In this document: positions 41,301-50,285 of the stretch, piece by piece
How positions within the stretch are numbered: position 1 is the stretch's first letter
Layout: each line of letters starts with the position of its first letter
From: Roseateles terrae
Lineage (GTDB): Bacteria; Pseudomonadota; Gammaproteobacteria; Burkholderiales; Burkholderiaceae_C
Assembly: GCF_014192155.1 (NCBI RefSeq)
Contig: NZ_JACHXO010000002.1
Span: 62,001 to 126,000, forward strand
Direction: 5' to 3'
Length of the DNA: 64,000 nucleotides
The notes under the pieces: generated by a model
What the model was told of the DNA's origin: nothing
The model's input: the letters and a program-made list of their open reading frames with translations, nothing else
Database searches by the model: none
Translations under genes and position numbers: made by a program

Positions 41301-42853
41301 AAGGTGCTGTTGATCAACACCGAACGCCCAGCCGTCAGCGACAGTCTGCCGCCGGCTGCATCGCTGGCAAGATTGCTGGCCAGTGTCAGGTCCTGAGCGG
41401 CACGCAGATCCACGGTGCTGCGATGTTCATTCAGCCACACCAAGAGATCGGCCACGGGCATCTGGTTGATGCCCCCGCTGCTACCGACCGTGAACGAAGG
41501 TGCGGTCAGCCGGATGGCGCCCGCGCCCGCGCCCGCACCCGCCCCCTCACCGGTCGCGCGAAGGGCTGCACCGGCCCCCCAGGTCAGGGAGGTGGCACCG
41601 TCGATCTCGATGGAGCCCCCTTGGGCGGACCCGGAGACGTCCACCGAAGCGCCGATCTGAAGCGCCCCACCCGATCGCAACAGGGCCGCCCCCCCGGAGC
41701 CGCCCGTTCCCTCCAGGCTGATGGCGCCGTTCACGGCCAGGTCGCCGGAGGACTGAATCTGGATCTGGCCGCCACTCCCCTCCTCCGCATTGGCCTGGAT
41801 GGTGCTGCCCATCTGCACCGTGCCGCCCTGAACCTCGACTCGCCCCCCTTGAGAGCGGCCCGAAGCGTTCATGAGTCCGGTGGTCGTCACCCGCTGGGTG
41901 CCGGCGTCCAGAACGATGCGTCCGCCCGCCCCGTCGATGAGGCTGTCCGCTCGAATGATTCCGGACTGGTTGATCCCCGCGGACCCGTTGGTTCCCTTCA
42001 GCAGCAGCACCACCTCGCCGCCCTGCCCAAACAGCGACCCTGAATTGGTGATGGCGGCGTCCGGGGTGGTCTCCGATGCCGTCACCCAGTCCCGCCGTTC
42101 CGGGGCGATTCGAACCTGATCGCCAGCGACGAGTGCAATGCGCCCGCCACTGCCGGCGTCCAGCACCCCTTCGTTCGAAACATCGCTCCCGATCAGCGCC
42201 ACATATGCGTCATTGCGCGGTGTGTTGGCCGCAATGCTGCCTTGGTTGATCACCCTCGCCGTGGAGCTGCCCGTGAATCGATAGTTCCCGCCGAGGAACT
42301 GGTCGTTGTCGATGGCCCGCGTGGACACCACCAGGCTGCCCAGCGACACATTCGCCGTGCCGGACATCAACACCCCATTGGGGTTGACGAGGAACACCCG
42401 CCCATTGCCGGTGATCGTGCCGGCGATCGTGCTGAGCGTCGTCCCCGTCACCCGGTTCAGCGCCACCGCATCGACGTTGGGCTGCACGAACCTGACGGTA
42501 TTGCCGGCGCCCACGTTGAAGTCGGTCCAGTTGGTGATGAGCCGCTGGGTGCCCTGCGTGAGGGTCACTGAATTGGCCGTGCGCGCGATATCCGCCTGCC
42601 CTGACACGATGGTGGCCGTCCCGGGCAAGGCCTGCGCCATGGCCTGGCTGAGCAGCGACAGCGCAAACAGCCCGCCCGCACAGGAGCTCGAGCGCAGCGC
42701 CGCGCGGGACCAGCGGGTGCCGCGTTCAGCGGAGCGGCGCGACACACGGATGGAGGCGTTCATCGCCGAACGATCCAGAGACGGCCCAGCGCAAAGGGCG
42801 GAAGCGGAAGCAGACAACGCATCACGCCGGACGGATGCAAGGGAGACAGTCAT
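38306..42853 (-). CDS. Two-partner secretion exoprotein with YDG repeats (TpsA)
   Basis: 1515 residues. A long signal region ends about residue 73 (LFALSLLSQAMAQA). The TPS/haemagglutinin N-terminal domain follows (LPGTATIVSGQADIA, TNWTDFNVGAGNTVRFVQP, VFLVNPNGVLMSGTA), then a beta-helix region rich in Gly/Ser. From about residue 640 to 1390 come nine YDG-type repeats of about 80 residues, each starting K[VIL]YDG or KIYDQ and having a DRV.GD and a GADA.NY element. No C-terminal anchor or toxin domain is seen. It is probably a secreted or surface adhesin exported by the pore encoded next (42947-44674). Confidence 0.93.
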   Translation of the reverse strand: MTVSLASVRRDALSASASALCAGPSLDRSAMNASIRVSRRSAERGTRWSRAALRSSSCAGGLFALSLLSQAMAQALPGTATIVSGQADIARTANSVTLTQGTQRLITNWTDFNVGAGNTVRFVQPNVDAVALNRVTGTTLSTIAGTITGNGRVFLVNPNGVLMSGTANVSLGSLVVSTRAIDNDQFLGGNYRFTGSSTARVINQGSIAANTPRNDAYVALIGSDVSNEGVLDAGSGGRIALVAGDQVRIAPERRDWVTASETTPDAAITNSGSLFGQGGEVVLLLKGTNGSAGINQSGIIRADSLIDGAGGRIVLDAGTQRVTTTGLMNASGRSQGGRVEVQGGTVQMGSTIQANAEEGSGGQIQIQSSGDLAVNGAISLEGTGGSGGAALLRSGGALQIGASVDVSGSAQGGSIEIDGATSLTWGAGAALRATGEGAGAGAGAGAIRLTAPSFTVGSSGGINQMPVADLLVWLNEHRSTVDLRAAQDLTLASNLASDAAGGRLSLTAGRSVLINSTFRTGTTPLTLVANAKDVDLQAGRGTGQGAIRMAANASLVTGGNVSLKVGGVAGDANAGEMVLTTVRAGALSIESPLFAGTATASNKVYDGTSSAPLQSATVTGLDLSGSNLELATSGSFADKGVGTGKEVRVRYAVSGFDTAEPGRQADLLRQGVALTATSTADITPRTLRVSQLTGTSKVYDGLTTATAQIGADDRVQGDQLTLAATGSFADKNVGTGKQITIQSVRLEGADAANYTADTSGLTAQADITRRRLNLVGAFAEDKIYDGTTAATVGFVRDDRVAGDVVEAEAKGTFSSKDVGVNKRVQVGTVALTGTDARNYEATTSEIFTAADITRRTLTLSELTGQTKVYDGTRAATVSYGGNNRLSGDELSVNVTAQFDSAHAGTGKLVTVTQLDLSGADAGNYRIDDAPRTTTAEITRRQLVVSNLAGQNKVYDGTRVAQVQIGSDDRVAGDDLQFSTTASFDSKQAGIGKRVTVDDIRLSGANAGDYLVQKAGLFTTATIDRRVLSLAGLSAQDKLYDGNAVAEVRYARNDRVAGDQVQVSAVGSFSNKQAGTNKLVTVNGVTLSGIDADNYVVEVSGDTTRATIDPRLLTLGGLTASDKVYDGNRVAQTRYATDDRVAGDELQIHTTASFDDKYAGTGKTVTVNQIGLTGADAANYRLEGAGATTTAAIDQRLLTLSQLAALDKIYDQTVRADVSAGGDDRVRGDQLTVALTGEFDTRHVGRDKTVTVTGIRLSGDDASNYRVTEDPLTTQAAVTPRTLKVGVTAADKVYDGKRDASVAFGDDRLAGDHLQLVDGTHRFADANAGKDKTVTSAGWQLIGDDAGNYRLDAPSWQTSAHILPRVLHVTAPSSVEFSKSLRPQTLPIGHDALGIDPIQVVAGSLRWGPAEGLPRAATLADLAIQGPGAGNYVLDVPTLTTLAIVKAPLPLPSTSGEWLCSGPGRGCGAVLDARLGTAGALPGQTSEAGTKPSTPALVVRQRGIQVPTQHLMEDGE

Positions 42854-42946
42854 GAAGAACCTTTATTCAGTGAATCTTGGGAATCTCGAAACACACGTTG
42901 GGGGCCGGTGGGTGCGCGGGCGGACCAGCCGCGCCCCCGGCCCGGT

Positions 42947-44674
42947 CTACAGCTGATAACCGACGGTCAGCCAGAACTGCACCGCGTTCGCGCCCGGGTC
43001 GGACTGCGGAGCGTTCCGGTCCGGACCCAGCCGCCAGCCCGCCGTGCTTTGCACAGCCCATGCACCTTTGTTCACCCGCAGTCCCAGCCCAGCACCGGAC
43101 AAGGTGCGGCTGTTGCGGCCTTCCACCCAGGGCTGGTGATTGATCTGCACCCGCCCGGCATCGACGAACAGGAAAGGCTGGAACACCCCCCACTGCCGCC
43201 GCACTTCCATCTGCGCCAGGGCGCCGTCATCCCCGCTGCCCTCGGACGTCGGCCAGGCGCGGACGCCGTTCGGCCCGCCCAGCACCCACTTCCTGGACGG
43301 ATCCAGATTGCGGTTGCCCACCTGTCCCGCCACTCGACCAAAGATCTGCCAGTCGCCGATCGGCTTGAGCATTGCCACGTCCATGCCCAGCAGCAGGTAG
43401 CCGCCGGCGGTCTGTGCGGTGAGCGCATCGATCTCCTGCGACAGGTGGTCCTTGATGCGGACGCGGCCGGTCTCTGCCGACACCCGTCCCCACATCGCCC
43501 CGCCGCCGGACAGCCACTGCGCGCCTTGCAGCGTGTTCACCCAGGCCAGGGCGGAGCGCCGGTCTTCGATCTCGAACAAAGCCTGGCGGTTGGAGATCTG
43601 CTGCGCCTGCAACCCGGAGGACCAGGACACGCGACGACGCTGCGTCACCTGCAGCGGCACGGTCAGCGTGCCGCTCACGGTGCTGACCTTGCCGCTGGCG
43701 CCCAGGATGTCGAACTCCCGGCCCAGTTCATACCGGCTGAAGCCGGTCGTCAGATCCAGCCGCATGCCTTGAGCGCCCAACGGCAGCCCATATCCCAGCT
43801 GGGCCTGACCGCCGCCTTCATCGCCGGTCCCGGCCGCGACGGTCAGCTGGTCGCCCAGCACCAGGAGCCGGTTGACGTAGACATTGCCGACGACCCGGTT
43901 CCGGCCGGCGTAACGGTTGCCGTGGTTGTCCACACGGAGCTCGCCGCCCCAGGTGGGGCCCGGGTGGATGTCCACCGAAACGTCCGCATCGCCGACCGCC
44001 GCGCCGGGGGACAGCGTGGCCTGCGCCCGCACGCCGGGCAGCTCCGACAGCAGCAGCATCTGCCGCTCCAGTTCCGGGCCGATGGGCAGGCCAGGTTTGA
44101 GCGGTGCCATCCAGCCGGCGGCTTCGCTGGCCAGCGGCCCCTGGCTGGCCACCTGGCCATACCGCCCTTCCACCACCTGGATGCGCAGGATGCCTTCGCT
44201 CAGGTCCTGCGGTGGCAGGAAGGCGACGGCCAGCGGCCGGCCGGCCTCCTGCACCGCCCCTTGCACCTGTTCCGCCAGGGCCCGCATCTGACGCAGCGTC
44301 AAACCTTCTTCAGGCAGCGGCGACAGGCGTTGTTCCCAGGCCTCATCCGGGATGACGGTGCTGCCTTCCACCACCACCTGGGTGAGCACCACCCTGCGCC
44401 CTTCGACGCCTTTGGCCTCCTGGGCCAGGCGCGGGTCTTCCGGACGCGAAAGGTCCTGCGGACGCTTGGGGGTGGGCGGCGGGGCCGGGTCTTGCCGCAG
44501 CAAGCCGGCGTCCGGCAGGCCGGCTTGCGCCAGCACGGGCGCCGGCACAGCTGACAACCCGCCGACCAACAGGGCGACGGCCAGGGCCACCCCGCGGACC
44601 GTGGGCGGAGATGAAATCGATGACAGACAGGACCGATGCGCCGACCACGGCGCGAGCGAAGACACGAGGTTCAC
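42947..44674 (-). CDS. TpsB outer-membrane transporter (ShlB/FhaC family)
   Basis: 575 residues, GTG start with no good ribosome site, so the start is uncertain. A signal peptide lies near 25-50 (VALAVALLVGGLSAVPAPVLAQ, shown partly). A Pro-rich linker, then two POTRA domains (VVLTQVVVEGSTVIPDEAW; LRIQVVEGRYGQV) precede a 16-strand barrel with the conserved GNRNLDPSRKW and a final aromatic residue region (FWLTVGYQL). It exports the adjacent YDG exoprotein. The pore gene is upstream of the exoprotein gene, 93 bp apart. Confidence 0.93.
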   Translation of the reverse strand: MNLVSSLAPWSAHRSCLSSISSPPTVRGVALAVALLVGGLSAVPAPVLAQAGLPDAGLLRQDPAPPPTPKRPQDLSRPEDPRLAQEAKGVEGRRVVLTQVVVEGSTVIPDEAWEQRLSPLPEEGLTLRQMRALAEQVQGAVQEAGRPLAVAFLPPQDLSEGILRIQVVEGRYGQVASQGPLASEAAGWMAPLKPGLPIGPELERQMLLLSELPGVRAQATLSPGAAVGDADVSVDIHPGPTWGGELRVDNHGNRYAGRNRVVGNVYVNRLLVLGDQLTVAAGTGDEGGGQAQLGYGLPLGAQGMRLDLTTGFSRYELGREFDILGASGKVSTVSGTLTVPLQVTQRRRVSWSSGLQAQQISNRQALFEIEDRRSALAWVNTLQGAQWLSGGGAMWGRVSAETGRVRIKDHLSQEIDALTAQTAGGYLLLGMDVAMLKPIGDWQIFGRVAGQVGNRNLDPSRKWVLGGPNGVRAWPTSEGSGDDGALAQMEVRRQWGVFQPFLFVDAGRVQINHQPWVEGRNSRTLSGAGLGLRVNKGAWAVQSTAGWRLGPDRNAPQSDPGANAVQFWLTVGYQL

Positions 44675-44905
44675 AGAGGAGGAATGCGGAGTTGCCGATG
44701 GCCTTCATTCTCAAAACGCCCTCGCCGACGACCAATTGCCTCCATGGGTGAGTCACCCCCTCGGACCCCGCCGAAACCCGTCACAAGTTCCCCCGTCCGA
44801 GGCAGGAACCTGATCCCGTGTTCATCCACCCCGCACGCACGCGGGTTGCCCACACTCCCTACAATCCCGTCACGCCCCTCTCGGGGCTGTCTTCATTTGT
44901 GCGCC

Positions 44906-47900
44906 ATGCAGCTGTCTTCCATCGCCCCCGGTAAACGCTTCACACAACCCCGCCCCATCGGTTCCGCCGACGCGCTGTTGCTGGCGACCTTCGCCCAGCA
45001 GCAACTGGCCGCCGGACGCCTGACCGTGGTGGTGACCGCCGAGCCCGGGGACATCCAGCGGCTGGAAGATGAGCTCAAGTTCTTCGCCCCCGGCCTGCGG
45101 GTGGCGGTTTTCCCCGACTGGGAGACGCTGCCGTATGACAACTTCAGTCCCCATCAGGACCTGATCTCCGAGCGACTGGCCACGCTGTGGCGCCTGCTGC
45201 AGGCCAATGGACGCGGCGTGGCCGACCGCGACCTGGATGTGGTGCTGCTGCCCGCCACCACCGCCCTCACCCGCCTCGCGCCGCCCGCCTTTCTGGCGGC
45301 CACCACCTTCAATTTCAAGCAGAAGCAGCGGCTGGATGAATCGGCGCTGAAGCAGCAGCTGACGCTGGGCGGCTACCAGCATTTGAGCCAGGTGGTGTCG
45401 CCCGGTGAATATGCGGTGCGCGGCGGCCTGATCGACCTGTTCCCGATGGGCTCGAACGTGCCCTACCGGGTGGACCTGTTCGGCGACGAGGTGGACTCGA
45501 TCCGCGTCTTCGACCCGGACAGCCAGCGCAGCCTCTATCCGGTGCCGGACGTGCGCCTGCTGCCCGGCCGCGAGTTTCCGATGGACGAGGCCTCACGCAA
45601 GGCCTTCCGGGCCCGCTGGCGCGAGAAGATGGACGGCGACCCGACCCGGTCGCGCATCTACAAGGACATCGACACCGGCATCGCCACCGCCGGCATCGAG
45701 TACTACCTGCCGCTGTTCTTCGACCAGGTGGCCACCCTGTTCGATTACCTGCCCGCCGAGGCCGGCCTGGTGCTGCACGGCGAAGTGGACGAGGCGCTGC
45801 AGCGCTTCTGGGCGGACACACGCGAGCGCCATCGCTTCCTGCAGCATGACCCCGAGCGGCCCATCCTGCCGCCGGAAGAGATCTATCTCCGACCGGAAGA
45901 CTTCTTTGGCGCGACGCACCGGCATGCGGTGCTGTCCGTCCGCGGCCGCGAACCGGTGGACTATGCCCGGCCGCTCCCGGATGTGAGCGTGGAGCGCGGT
46001 GCGCAGGAGCCGCTGGCGCGGCTGGCCGGCCACCTCAAGAGCACCTCCCATCGGGTGCTGCTGCTGGCGGAAAGCGAAGGCCGTCGGGAAAGCCTGCTGG
46101 AGCTGCTGCGGGACAACAAGATCGATCCGCCCTCGGTGAAGGACCTGGCGGAGTTCCTGGCCGGCAACGAGCGCTTTGCCATCACGGCCGCACCGCTGGC
46201 CGCCGGCTTCAGCTGGTTGAATCCGTCGGTAACGCCCGCCGGCACGGTGACCGGCGCTGCGGCAGAGGCGAAGGCCCAGGCAGGTACTGCCGACGATCCC
46301 GTCATCCTTCAACTCTTCACCGAAACCGAACTCTTCGCCACCACGCCGACCACCCGGCGGCGTCGCAAGCAGGAGCAGGTCAGTGACGTCAATGCACTGA
46401 TCAAGGACCTCTCCGAACTCAAGGTCGGCGATCCGGTGGTGCACACCAGCCACGGCATTGGCCGTTATCTGGGCCTGATCAACATCGACCTGGGCGAAGG
46501 CCCCAGCGAATTCCTGCACCTGGAATATGCCGACAAGGCCACGCTCTATGTGCCGGTGGCCCAACTGCACCTGATCAGCCGCTATACCGGCGTCAGCCCG
46601 GAAGAGGCGCCGCTTCACAAGCTGGGGTCGGGCCAATGGGACAAGGCCCGCCGCAAGGCCGCCGAACAGGTGCGCGACACCGCCGCCGAACTGCTCAACC
46701 TCTATGCACGGCGCGCGGCTCGCGAAGGCCATGCCTTCCGCTACTCGCCACACGACTACGAGGCCTTTGCCGCCAGCTTCGGCTTCGAAGAAACGCCGGA
46801 CCAGCGCGCGGCCATCCATGCGGTGATCCAGGACATGATCAGCCCACGTCCGATGGACCGTCTGGTCTGCGGCGACGTGGGCTTCGGCAAGACCGAGGTC
46901 GCTTTGCGGGCTGCGTTTGTTGCGGTGATGGGCGGCAAGCAGGTGGCGGTACTGGCGCCCACCACGCTGCTGGCCGAGCAGCACTTCCAGAACATCGCGG
47001 ACCGTTTCGGCAAATGGCCGGTCAAGGTGGCGGAAATGAGCCGCTTCCGCTCCACCAAGGAAATCAAGGCCGCGATGGAAGGCCTGGCGGATGGCTCGAT
47101 CGACATCGTCATCGGCACCCACAAGCTGTTGTCGGCCGATGTGAAGTTCAAACGCCTGGGCCTGTTGGTGATTGACGAAGAACACCGCTTTGGCGTCCGC
47201 CACAAGGAAGCGATGAAGGCGATGCGGGCCGAGGTCGATGTGCTGACCCTGACCGCCACGCCCATCCCGCGGACCCTGGGTATGGCGCTGGAAGGCCTGC
47301 GGGACCTGAGTGTCATCGCCACCGCGCCGCAACGCCGGCTCGCGATCAAGACCTTCGTGCGCAGCGAAAACAGCGGCACCATCCGCGAAGCGGTGCTGCG
47401 GGAACTCAAGCGCGGCGGCCAGGTCTACTTCCTGCACAACGAAGTGGAGACCATCGAGAACCGCCGCATGAAGCTGCAGGAGCTGCTGCCCGAGGCCCGC
47501 ATCGTTGTGGCCCACGGGCAGATGCCGGAGCGGGAGCTGGAGCGGGTGATGCGGGAGTTCGTGGGCGGCAAGCACAACCTGCTGCTGTGCTCCACCATCA
47601 TCGAGACCGGCATCGACGTGCCCAGTGCCAACACCATTGTGATCAGCCGCGCGGACAAGTTCGGCCTCGCGCAGTTGCATCAGCTGCGGGGCCGCGTGGG
47701 CCGTTCCCACCATCAGGCCTACGCCTACCTGATGGTGCCGGACATCGAAGGCCTGACCAAACAGGCGGCGCAGCGCCTGGAGGCGATCCAGAACATGGAA
47801 GAGCTGGGCTCTGGTTTCTACCTGGCGATGCACGACCTGGAAATCCGTGGTGCCGGCGAAGTGCTGGGCGAGAACCAGAGCGGCAACATGATGGAAGTGG

Positions 47901-48436
47901 GCTTCCAGCTCTACAACGACATGCTGTCCGAGGCGGTGCGCTCCCTTAAGGCGGGTCGTGAACCGGATCTGCTCAGCCCGCTGTCCGCCACCACCGAGAT
48001 CAACCTGCATGCGCCAGCGCTGCTGCCGGACGCGTACTGCGGCGATGTGCATCAGCGCCTGTCGCTCTACAAGCGGCTGGCCACGGCTGACAAGGCGGAT
48101 CAGATCGATGCCATGCTGGAAGAGATCACCGACCGGTTTGGCAAGCTGCCGCCACAGGGCCAGACCCTGTTCGACACCCACCGGCTGCGGGTGCTGGCCA
48201 AGCCCTACGGGGTGCTGAAGATTGATGCGGCGCCCACCGTCATCAACATCAACTTCCGTCCGAATCCGCCGATTGATGCCTTGCGGGTGATCGAGCTGGT
48301 GCAGAAGAATCGCAACATCAAGCTGGTGGGCAATGAGAAGCTGCGCATCGACAAAGCGCTGACCGATCCCAAGGACCGCGCTCAGGCAGTGCGCGAAGTG
48401 CTGCGGCTGTTGGGGGCGCCGACGACGACGGCGTGA
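44906..48436 (+). CDS. mfd: Transcription-repair coupling factor Mfd
   Basis: 1176 residues from the ATG at 44906. UvrB-homology part at the N-terminus (FPDWETLPYDNFSPHQDL, GEYAVRGGLIDLFP), RNA-polymerase-interaction domain near 500-570 (VGDPVVHTSHGIGRYLGL), and the RecG-like translocase with Walker A GDVGFGKTEVALRA, DEEH box, TATPIPRT, and QLRGRVGR. It removes RNA polymerase stalled at lesions and recruits UvrA. The full domain set is present. Confidence 0.97.
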   Translation: MQLSSIAPGKRFTQPRPIGSADALLLATFAQQQLAAGRLTVVVTAEPGDIQRLEDELKFFAPGLRVAVFPDWETLPYDNFSPHQDLISERLATLWRLLQANGRGVADRDLDVVLLPATTALTRLAPPAFLAATTFNFKQKQRLDESALKQQLTLGGYQHLSQVVSPGEYAVRGGLIDLFPMGSNVPYRVDLFGDEVDSIRVFDPDSQRSLYPVPDVRLLPGREFPMDEASRKAFRARWREKMDGDPTRSRIYKDIDTGIATAGIEYYLPLFFDQVATLFDYLPAEAGLVLHGEVDEALQRFWADTRERHRFLQHDPERPILPPEEIYLRPEDFFGATHRHAVLSVRGREPVDYARPLPDVSVERGAQEPLARLAGHLKSTSHRVLLLAESEGRRESLLELLRDNKIDPPSVKDLAEFLAGNERFAITAAPLAAGFSWLNPSVTPAGTVTGAAAEAKAQAGTADDPVILQLFTETELFATTPTTRRRRKQEQVSDVNALIKDLSELKVGDPVVHTSHGIGRYLGLINIDLGEGPSEFLHLEYADKATLYVPVAQLHLISRYTGVSPEEAPLHKLGSGQWDKARRKAAEQVRDTAAELLNLYARRAAREGHAFRYSPHDYEAFAASFGFEETPDQRAAIHAVIQDMISPRPMDRLVCGDVGFGKTEVALRAAFVAVMGGKQVAVLAPTTLLAEQHFQNIADRFGKWPVKVAEMSRFRSTKEIKAAMEGLADGSIDIVIGTHKLLSADVKFKRLGLLVIDEEHRFGVRHKEAMKAMRAEVDVLTLTATPIPRTLGMALEGLRDLSVIATAPQRRLAIKTFVRSENSGTIREAVLRELKRGGQVYFLHNEVETIENRRMKLQELLPEARIVVAHGQMPERELERVMREFVGGKHNLLLCSTIIETGIDVPSANTIVISRADKFGLAQLHQLRGRVGRSHHQAYAYLMVPDIEGLTKQAAQRLEAIQNMEELGSGFYLAMHDLEIRGAGEVLGENQSGNMMEVGFQLYNDMLSEAVRSLKAGREPDLLSPLSATTEINLHAPALLPDAYCGDVHQRLSLYKRLATADKADQIDAMLEEITDRFGKLPPQGQTLFDTHRLRVLAKPYGVLKIDAAPTVININFRPNPPIDALRVIELVQKNRNIKLVGNEKLRIDKALTDPKDRAQAVREVLRLLGAPTTTA

Positions 48437-48555
48437 TGCGTTCTAGGGATGCGCTCACGTGATGCGTTCACGTAATGCGCGTTCATGGAGTGCGCGTCTG
48501 CGTGATGGAGCTCCAGGTCATGCATCGCCATCCAGGCCCGATGACGACGCGGGGC

Positions 48556-48590
48556 GGCGTCAGTTAAGCTGACGCCCGGTCGGTTTTCTA
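48556..48590 (+). terminator. Likely terminator after mfd
   Basis: GGCGTCAG, a 5-nt loop and CTGACGCC form a perfect 8-bp stem (48556-48576), followed after a short CG-rich spacer by TTTT. It lies about 120 bp past the mfd stop, before serB. The stretch between the mfd stop and the hairpin holds several similar ATGCG-type words but no gene. Confidence 0.65.
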
Positions 48591-48666
48591 CCGTCCGCTC
48601 CGGTCCCCGCCCGTTCTGTGTCGCTCTCCTTCATTTTTGTCCATTCCCTTCAAACGAGTGCCCGCC

Positions 48667-49371
48667 ATGTCCGCCGAGCTGTCCCCGCTGGTCCTTCAAC
48701 ATGTCACCCCGCCGCTGCGCCTGAGCGACTTCCGTCTGGCTGCCTTCGACATGGATTCGACGCTGATCTCGATCGAATGCATCGACGAGATCGCCGATGT
48801 GGCCGGCAAGAAGGCGGAAGTGGCGGCCATCACCGAAGCGGCGATGCGGGGCGAGATCACCGATTTCAAGGACAGCCTGCGCCGCCGTCTGGCCCTGCTC
48901 AAGGGGGTACCCGCCACGGCGCTGGACGAAGTGCTGCATCAGCGCCTGCGCTTCAACCCCGGCGCAGAGACGCTCTGCGCCGCACTTAAGGCTGCGGGTC
49001 TAAAACTGGTGCTGGTGTCGGGAGGATTCACCTTCTTCGCGCGGCATGTGGCCGAGCGACTGGGCATCGATTTCATGCGCAGCAATGAGCTGGAGATCGT
49101 GAACGGCCACCTGACCGGCGGGCTCTGCATGCAGGACTGGGGCGACATCTGCGACGGCGAAGAGAAGCGCCGCATGATGCTGTCCTGCGCCGAGCAGATC
49201 GGCGCCACGCCGGCCCAGTGCATCGCCGTGGGCGACGGGGCCAATGACCTGATCATGATGGGCGCTGCAGGGCTGTCCGTGGCCTATCACGCCAAGCCGA
49301 AGGTGCGCGAGCAGGCGATGGTCGCCATCCATGACGGCGGGCTGGACCGGCTGTTGACGGTGTTTGCGTAA
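48667..49371 (+). CDS. serB: Phosphoserine phosphatase
   Basis: 234 residues from the ATG at 48667. HAD motifs: FDMDST with nucleophile Asp28 and acid Asp30, SGGFTFF for motif II, Lys in the PKVREQ region and GDGANDLIMM for motif IV. It dephosphorylates L-3-phosphoserine in serine synthesis. It lacks the N-terminal ACT domain of enterobacterial SerB, as usual in Burkholderiales. Location next to mfd is conserved in the group. Confidence 0.95.
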   Translation: MSAELSPLVLQHVTPPLRLSDFRLAAFDMDSTLISIECIDEIADVAGKKAEVAAITEAAMRGEITDFKDSLRRRLALLKGVPATALDEVLHQRLRFNPGAETLCAALKAAGLKLVLVSGGFTFFARHVAERLGIDFMRSNELEIVNGHLTGGLCMQDWGDICDGEEKRRMMLSCAEQIGATPAQCIAVGDGANDLIMMGAAGLSVAYHAKPKVREQAMVAIHDGGLDRLLTVFA

Positions 49372-49449
49372 AGGGCGCTGGGGGGCGGCGCTGGGGGCGC
49401 TGAGGCGCTGGGTCCGCTGCGCCCGTCCCGCCTGGTGCGCCTGGTACGC

Positions 49450-49974
49450 CTAGTGCGCCGGATGCGCCGGCCCCGGCGTGATCACCACACCGTCTTCATC
49501 AGCGTAGATCCATTCGCCGGGCCGCAACCACTGGCCCTCGATCTGCACCGGCACGTCTTCGACGCCCTGCGCTCGGCGGTCCGTGGGCATCGGCACATGC
49601 CCCAGCGCAAAGATGCCCACCGGCGCGGCCTTGAGCTCCGCCAGATCCCGCACCGCACCATGGATGAGCACGCCCGCCCACCCATTCTTGGCCGCGCTCG
49701 CGGCGAGGTTGCCCCCCAGCAGAGCCCGGCGCAGTGACCCGCCGCCATCGACCACCAGCACCCGCCCGGCACCAAAGCTTTCCACCGCGGCCTTGACCCG
49801 CGAGTTGTCCTCCAGGCACCGCACCGTGGCGATGGGGCCGGCGAAGCGGTCAAAGCCCCCATAGCTGCGGTAGAGGCTGCCCGGCAACCAGCGGATCGAG
49901 CCGCTGGTGTCGGCCTTCAGCGAGTCACACAGATCGCAGGTGGAAAACCCGATGCTGGGAATGGGAGAGGTCAT
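49450..49974 (-). CDS. rraA: RraA-family protein (RNase E regulator / HMG aldolase fold)
   Basis: 174 residues. Core signature VVDGGGSLRRALLGGNLA, then GWAGVLIHGAVRDL, and YADEDGVVI near the end. The family includes regulators of RNase E and 4-hydroxy-4-methyl-2-oxoglutarate aldolases; the presence of the Arg/Asp pair (GAVRD) fits the aldolase-type active site as well. Length fits the short RraA type. It is transcribed against serB. Confidence 0.85.
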   Translation of the reverse strand: MTSPIPSIGFSTCDLCDSLKADTSGSIRWLPGSLYRSYGGFDRFAGPIATVRCLEDNSRVKAAVESFGAGRVLVVDGGGSLRRALLGGNLAASAAKNGWAGVLIHGAVRDLAELKAAPVGIFALGHVPMPTDRRAQGVEDVPVQIEGQWLRPGEWIYADEDGVVITPGPAHPAH

Positions 49975-50044
49975 CTGAAAACTCCGTCAGGGCCCAGACG
50001 CATCGTCCGCGGCACACCCGCGGTCCGGCGCGGGCCAGTGAAGA

Positions 50045-50281
50045 TCAGGGGGCGGCAGCCACTTCAATCCGTTGCCCGGCGAAGGCGACCACCTGGCCCG
50101 CGCGGATCTTGGCGGTCTTGCGCAGTTCGGTGGCACCGTCCACCTGCACCTGGCCTTCGCTGATCAGGTGACGCGCGGCGCCGCCGCTGTCGACCAGGCC
50201 GCAGGCCTTGAGCAGCTTGTCGAGCTCGATGAACTCGCCACGCAGGGTGAAGGGGATGGAAGGGGCGGCAGAAGAAGACAT
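50045..50281 (-). CDS. S4-domain RNA-binding protein (YbcJ-like)
   Basis: 78 residues, an isolated S4 domain: FIELDKLLKACGLVDSGGAA, SEGQVQVDGATELRKTAKIR, then VVAFAGQRIEV. YbcJ-like proteins bind RNA and act near ribosome assembly. It lies 4 bp from the TPP-enzyme gene on the same strand and is probably co-transcribed. Confidence 0.88.
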   Translation of the reverse strand: MSSSAAPSIPFTLRGEFIELDKLLKACGLVDSGGAARHLISEGQVQVDGATELRKTAKIRAGQVVAFAGQRIEVAAAP

Positions 50282-50285
50282 GCGC

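Noticed and set aside
45593..48181. 862-codon minus-strand open frame opposite mfd
   Set aside because: Shadow of mfd; His/Gln/Arg-rich composition and no domain.
48437..48540. Repeated ATGCG/TTCACG words after mfd as a possible CRISPR or REP array
   Set aside because: Words are short, irregularly spaced and not separated by spacers; no cas gene is in the window.
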